From Hermodice carunculata (lineage: Eukaryota > Annelida > Polychaeta > Eunicida > Amphinomidae): a stretch of DNA of 64,000 bases. A model generated the notes under the pieces. It did no database searches. It was not told the DNA's origin and saw only the letters and a list, made by a program, of their open reading frames with translations. The DNA lies in assembly GCA_964020975.1 (NCBI GenBank), contig OZ026613.1, positions 118,157,440 to 118,221,439 of the forward strand, given 5' to 3'. Position 1 is the stretch's first letter, and each line of letters begins with the position of its first letter. This document shows, piece after piece, positions 11,601 to 22,749 of the stretch. The translations under genes and the position numbers were made by a program.

Positions 11601-12172
11601 ATGTAAATTGCAGAGATACTGGTGACTGGATCTATCCTTTTTGTAAGTTGTCCACGAAAAGCTACGTATATGACTTTTTTAAAGATATCAATGAAATGTC
11701 CTCCTTGTCATATTACAAATTGATTAAGTATTCCATGCTTGGGGAGAGATACATGTTCCAGGTAAATGACTTCAAGGGCACTAGACTAAAATTTATGGCT
11801 AGAACCGGATGTCTAGGATTGGAAGAAACATTACAGAGATGCAATTTGTCCAACGGAATTTGTAAACTATGTAATCAAGGTATAGAAGATTTATTTCATT
11901 TCACTTTCACATGTGAACACTCCAAGGAATTAAGAATTAAGATTTGGCGAAATTTGGAAAAATGCCTGTTGGAACATGGTTATACCCATGTATGGGAACA
12001 TTTTACTCGCTCTTCCTTAACTACGAAATTTACGCTACTGTTTGGAATATCATTCAATTATGACCATGCTGTTAATGATATATTTGACAGTGCTTGTAAA
12101 ACTTTCCTAAAAGAAGCATGGCGTTGCCGTATGGTAGCTCTTGAAGGTGCTGGCTGTGACATTTTTGTGTAG
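8656..12172 (+). pseudogene. LINE B ORF2: endonuclease and reverse transcriptase, broken
   Basis: ORF2 begins in the same frame as ORF1, separated by one TAG. Endonuclease: IRLAYCNVQNLG near 8770, MVETFHQSDHD, GGGLGLLIS (about 8970), CILLGDFNDKIGEY (about 9198-9240), TWHRGSTKTTIDYAL (about 9345). RT: NGKACGIDNIPNEFLKHGG (about 10200), NYRGITITSNVYKVF (10382), ALLDISKAFDTVNR (about 10590), GVKQGCILSPTLFS (about 10765) and YADDIVLMAND (10890-10922). The C-terminal part (11258-12172) ends with a CKLCNQG...HFTFTC zinc knuckle. There is a frameshift near 9025, an in-frame TAA at 9644-9646, and frameshifts near 10490, 10880 and 11200. The catalytic YADD codons survive. Total length is normal for an ORF2, so this is a full-length but inactive copy. 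Confidence 0.88.
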
Positions 12173-12241
12173 ATTCTTAAAAAATTAACTGTGATATATA
12201 AGCTAATGTGTATGTGTGTATGTGTATGTATATATACACAC

Positions 12242-12304
<63 letters not shown>

Positions 12305-12490
12305 TCTTCAACTGTGCCTGTTCACAGTATAGAAATAGAGTTGTACAGTTCCCTGTAAGGTGCAGATTCCATAGATTTTTATGGAGCTCCTATATTGTAT
12401 ATAAGTTTTATCTATTTTGAAGTGTACTTTAATTTTATACATTGTAAATATGACGATGATAAACATTTATTTTCTACATTGTAAACCAAA
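12173..12490 (+). mobile_element. Probable 3' UTR of LINE B with (TA)n
   Basis: AT-rich sequence follows the ORF2 stop, with a TG/TA-rich segment and (TA)n at about 12,243-12,304. No clear poly-A or microsatellite tail marks the end, so the 3' boundary is a guess. Confidence 0.45.
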
Positions 12491-12623
12491 AGTGCACGAT
12501 TTACTTGTCCTTACGCTTTCTAGAGTTTTCTCCCAATGAGTGGTTTATCTCTAGTTTTAGCGCGGGGGACAAAATTATGATATTGATGATTGGTTACGCC
12601 GGTTGAAAGCAAACTTTAAATGG

Positions 12624-12722
12624 GTAAGATACTTGGACGCATCATGGAATAAACCCTGTTCCATCGATGCCCCCGGTGTAAAGGGGTAGTTTTCCTGATA
12701 AAATTATTTATTTATTTATTAT
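12624..12722 (+). mobile_element. Retroposon 3' tail, copy 1 ((TTTA)n end)
   Basis: Starts GATACTTGGACGCATCATGG, contains GCATC-ATGGAA pairing with TTCCATCGATGC and a CCCC/GGGG hairpin, and ends in (TTTA)n. A near-identical segment lies at 13,018-13,118. Structured 3' ends followed by short simple repeats are typical of CR1/L2-like LINEs and the SINEs that borrow their tails. Confidence 0.65.
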
Positions 12723-13017
12723 TTACAAACCTTTGGCATTGGGTGCGGAATTCGCGATTTGGTATTTTGAAGAGATAGCATCCAAAATGTATGTGTGATT
12801 AGTGTTAAGGGAAGGTTAATTTGTCAAAAGAATGTAATGGACAATATATATGTTTATATATACATGGAGCTATGAGAAGCCTATTGATGGTTGCATGCGC
12901 ATGTAAAAAGTAAATTTCAAATGGTAAATGGATGCTGTTCCACGTACGGCTCAATGCTGAACGTAGATACAGCCCTATCACACACAAATCTTTACTTTGC
13001 AATATAGACGGCTTCTT

Positions 13018-13118
13018 GTAATATACTTGGACGCATCATGGAATAAACCCCGTTCCATTGATGCCCCCGCTGTAAAGGGGTAGTTTTCCGAATAAATTAT
13101 TATTATTATTATTATAAT
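13018..13118 (+). mobile_element. Retroposon 3' tail, copy 2 ((TTA)n end)
   Basis: The same 75-bp unit as at 12,624, with a few substitutions, ending in (TTA)n instead of (TTTA)n. The different tails point to separate retroposition events or tail drift. Confidence 0.65.
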
Positions 13119-13149
13119 ATCTAAACTGTGAATGCATCTGGGTGTAAAT

Positions 13150-13583
13150 ACAAACCCAACGAGGATCAGTTCTAATTGGGAACTACTACCTGCCCACCAG
13201 GCCAACCTGCAGAGATCCGTGACGCATTTCTTGAATCTCTAGCAAATTCTATCGCGTCTGCGATTGAAAGTAACCCTCAGATATTGAGACTCACCGGGGA
13301 CTTTAATGACAGGTGTGTCGACTGGAACTCTACTCACACTGATAGCGAACTTGGTATGTCTCTCTTCAATCTTGTGGCACAATTCAATCTTTTCCGGCTA
13401 ATCGATGAGCCCACCAGAACAAATGAATACTCAACTAGTCTTTTGGATCTCTTAATTACTGACTCACCTGGACTCATCTTGAACGGCGGTGTTTTAGCAC
13501 CTATCTCTAACTCTGATCACTCGGTCATTTTCTGTTCCTTTTCTCTCTCCTGTTACAGACACCGATCCTTCAAGAGAGGTTTA
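13150..13583 (+). mobile_element. LINE C copy 1, 5' piece (endonuclease)
   Basis: The frame 13,176-13,583 encodes the second half of an APE endonuclease: RLTGDFNDRCVDWNS, INEPTRTNE-like LIDEPTRTNEYS, LLDLLITDSPGL and ISNSDHSVIF, ending at SFKRG. The next residues expected in this family (VWNYKKADF) occur at 18,146 on the same strand. The two pieces are therefore best read as one element interrupted by the minus-strand copy between them. The 5' end is truncated near 13,150, where GNYY...PPGQP is already in two frames. Confidence 0.8.
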
Positions 13584-14065
13584 GTTTAAACATATTTATT
13601 TATACTGGATACCCTATAGTACATGAAATGACTAATATAATGGGTTCTCCAGACATGGAGAAAATGCACATATATATACAGTACATACAGGACATTACAA
13701 ACTATGCTACCAGATCATTTGTAAATATGTAATATATGAATGTCGTAATATACAGGTAAATCGGGGTAGTAATACCCAGTACAGAATATATGTTAGAGAT
13801 TGCGACACAAGGCATATACCTATTCACTCACTGTTGACAGGGGAAATAGGAAAACAAAACCAACAACAGCAATTGGAGCAGGTGTATAAAAAGATAAGTA
13901 CATACATAATTACGTCACCAAGAGGTTATACATTATAATATTGACCAAAAAAAAGCTTTTTCTGTTTTACCAGTAGGTCGCATTAAAGTTAAAAAACAAA
14001 ACGTCTGCTTTCTGCTATATAATTTTGAACTGCATCGAATATTTGTATGTTCAGGATATCTGGTA

Positions 14066-14155
14066 ATTCCCTGCTGCCAAAAAGGAAAACACGAAGCAGT
14101 CTTTCGTTAGCGATATGGATTATCAAGTTAGGATGAACACCCGGAGCAATGAGCG
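14066..14155. repeat. Left copy of ~89-bp duplication flanking the insert
   Basis: The 89-90 bases beginning ATTCCCTGCTGCC and ending CAATGAGCG are repeated at 15,269-15,357, at most one base different. They are part of the LINE C copy 2 coding sequence, so they represent duplicated target sequence. Confidence 0.92.
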
Positions 14156-15268
14156 ATGAAATACTACCTGGAATGCCATTAGGAAACTAAAGAACGGTAA
14201 AGCCTGTGGTATCGATAATATACCAAACGAATTTTTAAAGCATGGCGGTGAGGCAATTGTTAACTCACTTACGACAATATTTAAGCTATGTAAAATACTA
14301 GAAAGCTTCCCAGACGATTGGTCAAAAGGTTATATGAAACCAATATATAAAGACGGTAAGCAAGAGCTACTCAGCAATTATAGAGGAATTACAATTACTT
14401 CTAATGTATATAAAGTGTTTGCATCCATGCTTGAAACACAAATGATGTCTTTCTATGAGGACAGGAAACCTTTGGTGAACTGCAAGGTGCATATAGACAA
14501 GGTCGTAGGTTAGAAGATCACTACTTTAGTCTCAAAGGTCTATGTAGTTTAAGAAAGGACAGAAAAGAGAAAACATGGTTAGCACTTCTTGATATCAGCA
14601 AAGCTTTTGATACGGTAAACAGAAATCGGATGATGTGCGAACTGTGGAATAGTGGAATTCAAGGTAAAACAAGGCGATTAGTACATAGATTGTACGAGAA
14701 GGTGGAAAACAAAGTTACATTTGGTCCTTTTGAAAGTAATTGGTACGAAAGTGTTAAGGGTGTGAAACAAGGATGCATTCTATCACCCACGCTATTTTCT
14801 ATTGTCATGAATGATCTACTCTTTATGCTTAATGAGCAGAGATTAGGAATAACCTATCTTAAAAACTTATTCCCGCCTTACTTTATGCAGATGACATTGT
14901 TCTGATGGCAAATGATGATAAACAACTAGAGGAAATGCTTAATATTGCACATAGATTTGCTATAAAATGGGGAATGAAATTTAATGACACAAAATCAAAA
15001 GTTATGGTAATAGGTAAAAAAATGGATATGACAAGGAAATGGTTTTTGGGAACGTTGACACTTGAAGAATGCACTATGTATAAATATTTAGGTATTATAT
15101 TTGCCCAGTCATTACAAGACTCTCCACACATAAAGCAACACTTGAAAGGTAAACTAAGTCGCTTAAATGGATATATATATGTAGTATTCTCTCATCGCAC
15201 GACAATGTAAATAGAGTAACGTTTGGTGGCAGTCTCTGGAAAAGCCTAATAATGCCTTCACTCTCACA
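14156..15268 (+). mobile_element. Copy of an internal ORF2 segment of LINE B
   Basis: About 1.11 kb matches 10,166-11,275 with an offset of about 3,994 and only two substitutions that I can see (C for T at 14,892; A for T near 15,156). It carries the same frameshifts as the source, including those near 14,490 and 14,880. It has neither the 5' nor the 3' end of the source LINE, so it did not arrive by ordinary target-primed reverse transcription. It interrupts LINE C copy 2 and is flanked by an 89-bp duplication. Confidence 0.9.
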
Positions 15269-15357
15269 TTCCCTGCTGCCAAAAAGGAAAACACGAAGCA
15301 GTCTTTCGTTAGCGATATGGATTATCAAGTTAGGATGAACACCCGGAGCAATGAGCG
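15269..15357. repeat. Right copy of ~89-bp duplication flanking the insert
   Basis: Partner of 14,066-14,155. Beyond it the LINE C copy 2 sequence continues without loss, so the original site can be read on both sides. Confidence 0.92.
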
Positions 15358-18139
15358 GTATAGTAGTATCGAGAAGTTTTTTTCTAAAGGGAAGATATTT
15401 AGGACAAAAGAAGAAGAAATGAGAGATATCTTCAGTGAGAAAAGAGCAGGAGCAAATAGGACTTGGAATAACATTTACCTTACAGAGGTCAGAGTTAAGC
15501 CAAGAGAAGCCCAGTCGCAGCTGGGTCTGATAGATATTCAGGTAACGTTGACCATGGGAAAAGAAGGCAGGGACATCGTCCACGGCTAGTAAGGTTGCCT
15601 TGAGTTTGGATTTAAAAATTTGAAGCGAAATGGAATTCCGAATATCTGAAGGAAGGTTGTTCCAAAGTTTGATGGTGTCGGGGAGGAAAGATTTGTCAAA
15701 ACGTTGAGTCCTGCACTGGATGGTGCGTAATGGACTGGAATGGCACCGAGCTCGACCAATGTTAGTACGCGGAAGGAGGTTGGAGAGATAGGAAGGAGTA
15801 AGATTATGGGTCATTTTGTAAAGTAGGATCAATTTAAAGTATTTACGTCGGCTAGCGAGGGTAGGCCATCCGAGTTCATGTAATAGTTTGATATGAGAAG
15901 TGTGTCTTAAAGCGCCAGTGCATATTTTGGCCGCCTCATACTGGACAGATTCAAGTAACTCTGTTAGGCCTTGACCACAGTTATCATAAAGAACACATCC
16001 ATATTCTAGGATGGGTCTTACCATGGAGAAGTACAGCCTGGCCAGGGCTTTTCGGGATAGTTTGAATTTAAACCTACGGAGAAGGGCAATGCGCTGGCTA
16101 GCTTTATTTACAATACGGGTTATGTGAGCATGCCAAGATAAATTACTGCTAAAAGTAATACTAAGGTGGGTGTGAGAATATGCCTCGGGTATAGTTGACT
16201 GACCAAGCTGAACAGGTGAATGATGTGGTTTATTGATTTTGGCAGAGAAGACAACAGATAAAGATTTAGCAGCATTGAAAATGACTTGCCATGATTTTCC
16301 CCAATTTTGAATATGAGCAAGATTGGTATTCAAGTGTTGAGAAGATTCTGTTGGATTTTGAACAATTTCGAGCAAGCTTGTGTCATCTGCGAAGAGTCTT
16401 ACGTCGCAGGTAAGGTCGTCGACTAGATCGTTTACGTACACCAGAAACAAGAGTGGACCCAGTATGGATCCCTGGGGTACGCCAGCTTCAATAGGCAGCC
16501 ATGAAGACGCTTGACCATGAATAATCACACGTTGAAAACGATTTGATAGATAACTTTCAATCCATGCCACGATATTATCAGCGATACCTAGTTAACGAAG
16601 TTTGAGTAAAAGGCCAGGATGCCAGACCTTGTCGAAGGCCTGAGATACGTCTAAAAAGACCATACGGGCTTCATTAGAGTGTTCAAGGCCCGCGTATATA
16701 TTGTGAACAATATACACAAGTTAATTTATGGTAGAATCGTCAGCCTTAAAGCCAGAATTTTTGGATGTGAGAAGGTTATTGTCGAATAAGTATTCATAGA
16801 GAGCATTAAAGATCAGTCGTTCGAAAACTTTGGACACGTTGCACAGTAAGGATATAGGACGATAGTTACTTTTTATCTGCTTATTAGACTTTTTAAACAC
16901 AGGACATATATTGGATTTATTCCAAGAGTCTGGAAAATAGGAAAGGTTGAGAGAGAGAGTTTAAAGATTTTAGTCAGTGGTTTGCAAATAGACTCAGCCG
17001 TATTTTTAAGTAAGATGTTCCCAATATTGTCCGGACCAGACGCAGAGGTAAGCCTAAGGGAGGAGAGGATTCTTCTTACACTTTCTTCATCAAAGTTGAT
17101 ATCATATAAGCGTGCCTCTGTACGGAAAGTAAGTTGGGGCAGGGGTGGGGCGTCAATGTCGGGAACAGTTCTACATTGGCTTACAAAGTATGCATTGAAA
17201 ATGTTACACTTTTCTGTTATGCAAGACACAATTTTGTCATCATCAATGATCGGTGGGATATCTTCGTGGACTTTGCATCCTAGAACGGACTTCGAGAGGC
17301 TCCATCACTGCTTAGGATTAATATCATTTCCATCAAGCTGTCTGCGCAGTTTACAGAAATATAAGCGAATAGATTGTCTAATTAAGTTGACTACTCTGTT
17401 CCGACACTTTTTGTACAGCTGAAAGAGCCTATCAATCTTAGTGTTAATACCATAGGTATAGGGGCGAGGGCTCAAAGATATCCTCTGAAAACGTTTCCAT
17501 GCTCGATTTCTATGGCGAATATGTTTTTTAATTTCTGAGGTTATCCATGGTTTGTTCCTAGGCCGAATAGTAACTTCCCTGTATGGGATTAATTCTCTGG
17601 CAGTGGATAAAAATAAGTCGGACCAGTATGACACAACATCGTCGACCGTGTCAAACACATCGTGATCAGTGTTTCATGGGGCGGAGGAGAGAGCAGCATT
17701 GAGGTCTGGGAAGTTCGCCTTTTTAAAGTTCCATACTGGCCTTTTAAAGGGTGTGTCCTTGTGATGGGAGAGCGAGAAAGAGCAGAATACCAGAGAGTGG
17801 TCAGAGTTAGAAATGGGAGCAAGAATACCACTATTTAGGACAAGTCCAGGTGAATCGGTAATAATTAGATCAAGCAGACTATTTGAAAATTCATTGGTTC
17901 TCGTGGGTTCATTAATAATTTGGAAAAGATTGTGTCGGGATACAAGGTTAACAAGAGATAAACCAAGCTCGCTGTCGGAATGTGCGGAGTTCCAGTCCTT
18001 ACATCTGTCATTAAAGTCACCAGTGACTACAAGAATAAACGGACTGGATTCATCGCAGTGGCGACAGAAGTGGCCAAAGGTTCAAGAAAGACATCACGTA
18101 CTTCGGCAGGCTGGCCAGGTGGACGATAGTAATTTCCTA

Positions 18140-21100
18140 TTAATACTTTTCGGTGTATGGAATTACAAGAAAGCAGATTTTCCAGGTCTCAACACCACCC
18201 TATCTTCTGCTCCCTGGGACACCGCCTTTGACGTATTTGATTCGATCGACGACATTGTATCTTACTGGTCTGACCTATTCTTGATTACCACCAAGCAATT
18301 CATCCCATACAAAAAGTCACTATCAGGCCCAAAGACAAACCTTGCATAACAACAGTAATTAAAAGATTTATACGCCAGCGCAACTGTGCCTAGAAACGTT
18401 TTAAAAACCTATCCAAAACACCCCGTCCTTTCACTCTCGACGTCAGCGTAAAAATTGACAGGTTCTACCAGTTATACAAAATACAACGCAACAAGGCTGT
18501 AAATTCATTAAGACGGTCGATAAATTCATATTTTTCCAAATTACGTTTGCAAATGGACGAGCATAATATAAATCCAAAGCAACGGTGGAGCTTATCTAAA
18601 TCAGTCCTCGGATGCAAAATCCACGATGAAATACCTCCCATCATTGAAGAAGGAACGATCATTTCTAGCGTCACTGAAAAGTGTGAAGTATGTAATACTT
18701 ATTTCGCTAGCCAGTGCGTCACCCAGGCCGACAACAATGCCCCTCCCCTGCCAAATTTGACGTATTGCACTGAGTTTCGTATGAGTGATCTCACGATTAA
18801 CGAAGAAAATGTCAGCAAAAATTTATCCTCATTAAGACTCACTTCTGCTACAGGCCCTGACAACATAGGAAATTTTCTCCTAAAAAATACTGCTGATTAT
18901 ATAAGTAAGCCGCTAGCCAAAATCCTCGACTTGTCTCTCAGTGTCTCACAATTTCCAGATTCTTGGAAGCACTCAAACATTTTTCCTGTGTTTACAAAGT
19001 CGAACAAACAAATCAAAAGTAATTATCGCCCAATATCATTGCTCTGTAACGTCTTAAAGGTATTTGAACGTCTGGTCTATAGTTCTCTCTATGAATATAT
19101 AATAGGCAACAACTTACTGACCGATAAGAACTCTGGGTTCAAGGCCAACGTTTCAACTGTCTACCAACTTGTTAGTATTTTACACAATATATACAATGGT
19201 CTCGAGAATTCCAAAGAGGCCAGAATGGTCTTTTTGGATATATCCAAAGCCTTTGATAAGGTGTGGCACGCAGGTCTCCTCTTCAAATTGCGACAATTAG
19301 GATTATCTGAAGCTCTTCTGAGGTTGATAGACAGCTATCCATCAAACCGCCATCAACGTGTAATTATCCACGGGCAAACCTCTTCTTGGCTGGCTGTTCA
19401 GGCCGGGGCACCCCAAGGTTCCATATTAGGTCCTTTATTATTTCTTGTATATATCAATGACATTGTAGACGATCTGACTTGCGATGTCCGGATCTTCGCC
19501 GATGACACTAGCATCTTTGAAATTGTCCAAAACCCTATAGTCACAACACGCCACGTAAATAAAAATCTTTCTGTCATTCACTACTGGGGAAAACTCTGGC
19601 GTATGATTTTTAACGCCGTAAAATCCATATCAGTCATTTTTTCTGCCAAAAGCAAGAAACCACATCCTCCTCCTGTTCTCCTAGGCGGGGATACCTACCG
19701 ATGGAAGACACCAATACGCATCTTGGGATTACTTTAGCCAGTAATCTTTCTTGGCATGCGCACGTCACACGCATTACTAATAAAGCTAGTCAACGTATTG
19801 GACTCCTGTGAAGGTTCAAATTTGAACTTTCACGCAATGCGCTTGAGAGACTATATTTCTCAATGGTTAGAATATGGTTGTGTTATCTTCGATAATTGTG
19901 GACAAGGCCTATGTGACTTAATTGAATCGATTCAGTTTGAGGCAGCTAAGATATGTACTGGAGCCTTAAGACATACATCACCTGTCAATCTCTTACGGGA
20001 ACTTGGCTTGCCAACACTGGCCAGCAGACGAAAATACTTCAAACTTATTCTTTTTTACAAAATGTATCATAAGTTAACTCCGACTATCTTTCCAGCCTTG
20101 TTCCTCCTGCTACGGGTGGTCGTGTGCTCCATCATAGGTCCACCAGCAACGTGCGCCCCGTCAAATGCAGAACCCAGCGTTTCGAAAAATCTTTCCTCCC
20201 TGATGCCATCAAACAATGGAACAATCTTCCCTCTGATACAAGAGACTCCCTATCCACACAGATCTTCAAGTCTAAACTCAAGACCACTTTGCTTGCTGTT
20301 GACACCGTTCGCCTTTTTTATTCTCATGGCCAGCGATTTGCCAGTATTTGCCATACTCAGCTACGACTTGGCTTTTGAAAGCTTAATTCCGACCTCCATA
20401 AAATTAACATAATCCAAAGACCCACGTGTGCCTGCTTCCACCCTAACGAGGACTTCAAACATCTTTGTCTTTATTGTCCAAGATACGCCCATGAAAGGAT
20501 GAAGCTTTTAAATATTATCCAAATTTAATCTTGCATGTTGCAAGCGATAGACTAGCTAATATCTTTTTATTCGGTAGTACGGAAATTTCAGAGGAATGTA
20601 ACGCCATAATTTTTAAAGCTGTGCAAAACTTTATACTTAAATTGAGACGCTTCGTATATTAATCAATTATCGTTGCCGCAATCAACTCCCCATAGTGTTC
20701 CACTCAAACGTATCTGTTACTTTATTAAGCGAGTACATGTGTAGATAAGTACCTCAGGTGTGAATTCTGTCCTTGAGTTTTGTTACTGCTCCGTTGGGCT
20801 GGCTTGCTGCTGGAGGTGGACATTGACAAGGCGGCGAAGATGCACCCGAGCTACTGGGCGCATTGGCAACTCCACAGTGGCAGGGTGCGTATGTCGCCAT
20901 GGTGCCTCGGCCGCGCCCGGTAGTATGCTCGTTTTGCGTCCACGCGCCATTCGCCTATTGAGCGGGCCGATGCCTGTGGCTTGGCCGGCTAGGGTGGACG
21001 GGCTAAGGTCGGGTGCAACCCTTGCCTTCAGTCGCCCCCCGTTATGTGCACCTACGGGAGCATGGCAAGATTCGAGTTTTAGACTGTAGACAATATATAA

Positions 21101-21320
21101 TGTACACATGCACATATTAATTTTCAATTTGTGATCGCTTTAATTTATCCATGTACATAGCCTGTTTTGTTCAAGTGCATAGTCTTTTTCCTTTACATTG
21201 TATCGTTTTGTGCGCTTTGTATATATATTGTGCGTCTCCGTGTCTGGAGAACCCCTCGATTAGTCATCATATTATGTACTATTGGGCAATCCAGTATAAA
21301 TAAATACGTTTAAATTAAAT
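18140..21320 (+). mobile_element. LINE C copy 1, 3' piece (RT, C-terminus, 3' UTR)
   Basis: Begins with VWNYKKADFPGLN directly where the 13.15-13.58 kb piece stopped. The frame 18,547-19,737 (396 residues) contains TGPDNIGNFLLK, NYRPISLLCNVLKVFERLV, FLDISKAFDKVWHAG, APQGSILGPLLFLVY and IFADDTSIFEIV, so the RT core with FADD is unbroken. Later parts need other frames (19,756-20,412 and 20,124-20,378), and a CACFHPNEDFKHLCLYC knuckle lies near 20,430. A GC-rich 3' UTR follows; the end at 21,240-21,320 reads CTGGAGAACCCCTCGATTAG and finishes AAATAAATACGTTTAAATTAAA-like. Related ends occur at 13,583 (reverse) and 39,640-39,690. Confidence 0.85.
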
Positions 21321-21324
21321 TCAC

Positions 21325-22317
21325 AGCATCTATTTCATACGGCTGTGAGGGTTGGATAAATGGTAATTCCAAGTGTTTAGAGCAGTATATATAAAGGCAA
21401 TCAAGCTTTATTGGGTGTGCGTGCCAGTACAGCAAATGATGTGTGCTCAATGCGCCTTTGAAGATGTTAGTTAAAGAAAAGCAAAAGCGTTTCTTTGACA
21501 ATACGAGCACTTCAATAGGGGGCATGCAGGATGACCCTTGTATTTTTGTTCTAAACTTAACCCTTAAAGCGCTGAGTAACAGCTTTCCTCAGGACACTTT
21601 GCGCGCAATGCGCGCAAAGTGTCCCGAGGAAACCTGTTGACTAAGACTACTTTTTGCTCTAGACTAGGTTTACTGGTATCTCCATTTTGAATTTGAATCT
21701 TTTAACCATTTTGTGTTTAAGCATGATGATAAAACGACTATAAATGTTATTAGCACTTTAAGGGTTAATACACTCGGGTGGTGGCAGCACCAGTAGGTGT
21801 AACAACAAATTATCACAGTGTGATGATATCTTTGACTCCGGCTGGAGAACCTTTTACGATTCAGTGAATATGTCTATTGAAAGAGTCTATATTTTTAAGT
21901 GATAAAGAAATGAATCATGCCCTCCAGTCTCACGATATACATTCGAAGGGTATGGCATGTAGTGTTCCTAAGCATACACATAAAGCTTCAAAGAGGTTTA
22001 AACTTTCACCTCGCCGCCTCAAGTTTGAAACGGAGCGATTGGAACGACACCCGCGACAGCTCCGTTTATGTTGGTACGGTGTCATGCAGGATGAGTCTCA
22101 TGTGATTCAGTCATGCCGTCTGGTGCAAAACCTGAGAATTAATCAGAATAGGGTAAATGCGATATATCCAGACGACAAAATCAATGCACAGGAAAAGGAC
22201 TTTGAGTTTGTTTATGATGTGATGCATTTTTTGAAGAATAAATTTTATTATGCTGTACTGCCTTGATTTCATGATTATGTATTTATTCGCATTTTTTTTG
22301 GACCGTGATACAATAAA

Positions 22318-22366
<49 letters not shown>

Positions 22367-22368
22367 AA
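21325..22368 (+). mobile_element. LINE family A, 3' part with (ACT)n tail
   Basis: Translation gives SYGCEGWINGNSKCLEQ (21,333 on), then LNAPLKMLVKEKQKRFF and SIGGMQDDPC, an interruption by a MITE, and then the frame 21,877-22,266 with LCWYGVMQDESHVIQSC, a cysteine/histidine motif seen at the C-terminus of LINE ORF2s. The element ends AATAAAACTACTACT with about 17 ACT units (22,316-22,368). Its first residues continue the family seen at 2.88-3.8 kb, though the two pieces are probably separate insertions. It lies directly after the 3' end of LINE C copy 1. Confidence 0.75.
21557..21768. mobile_element. piggyBac-like MITE with TTAA target duplication
   Basis: TTAA at 21,557-21,560 and 21,765-21,768 flank a 204-bp element with terminal inverted repeats beginning CCCTTAAAG and ending CTTTAAGGG. 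The imperfect repeats extend about 20 bases (CCCTTAAAGCGCTGAGTAAC against CCCTTAAAGTGCTAATAAC). It has no coding capacity. Inside, at about 21,590-21,634, a long hairpin pairs TTTCCTC-GGACACTTTGCGCGC with its complement. TTAA target sites and CCC ends are the mark of piggyBac-type elements. It interrupts the coding region of the LINE. Confidence 0.8.
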
Positions 22369-22370
22369 GA

Positions 22371-22420
22371 CAATACCAGTATGTAATGGCCGCATCAGTA
22401 TGCAATATCAGCACTACTAA
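22371..22420 (+). repeat. Short array related to the 1.93-kb minisatellite
   Basis: Two to three units of an ACCAGTATGTAATGGCC-like sequence follow the (ACT)n tail; the same motif forms the array at 1,925-2,035. Confidence 0.5.
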
Positions 22421-22749
22421 TTTTCATCCAATAAAATGGCAAGGCAACACAATTTTGACAAGGCAGATCAGAAACGTCACAATATTGAAATAGGCCTTCC
22501 TTGTCAGGCTATAATAAAGGTCACAGCATGAAAATATAGAAACACATGTCAACCGGTAAGACTAGTCTACGTATGTCCAACCAGCTGACCATGTATGTGT
22601 GTATAAAGTACAAGAATAAAATTCACATGCACGGAGCTACTGTAAACTGTTAGATAAACACAAGTTCCCTGAAAATATATATGAAAAAACTAGAAAAAGT
22701 AAGATTTCCATAACAGCAAATTTTTCTGTGTGCTCCAAAAATTAGTAAA

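Larger units (their letters stand above)
13583..18150 (-). mobile_element. LINE C copy 2, inserted into copy 1 in opposite direction
   Basis: Read on the minus strand from about 18,150: VLIGNYYRPPGQPAE, VTGDFNDRCKDWNS and ISNSDHS (endonuclease), WYSDLFL-like linker and RPRNKPWITSEIKKHIRHRNRAW, ASGPDNIGNILLK (about 17,030), a YRPISLL-type region, AFDKVWHPG-type motif A (about 16,620), VPQGSILGPLLFLVYVNDL (about 16,450), RLFADDTSLLE (about 16,390), a C-terminal domain and a CSCSFLTEDISHFFFFC knuckle near 15,450. The frame 16,570-15,269 is long and undamaged; frameshifts occur near 17,650, 16,950 and 16,600. Its 3' UTR ends at about 13,583 and matches, in reverse, the 3' end of copy 1 at 21,240-21,320. 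Interrupted by an insert at 14,156-15,268. Confidence 0.85.

Noticed and set aside
15095-15268. C-terminal extension of the 491-codon minus-strand frame
   Set aside because: The last part is antisense to the inserted LINE B fragment and is a chance read-through past the insertion point.
20760-21089. GC-rich open frames on both strands in the LINE C 3' region
   Set aside because: They sit in the 3' UTR between the ORF2 end and the tail and show no domain; composition alone keeps them open.
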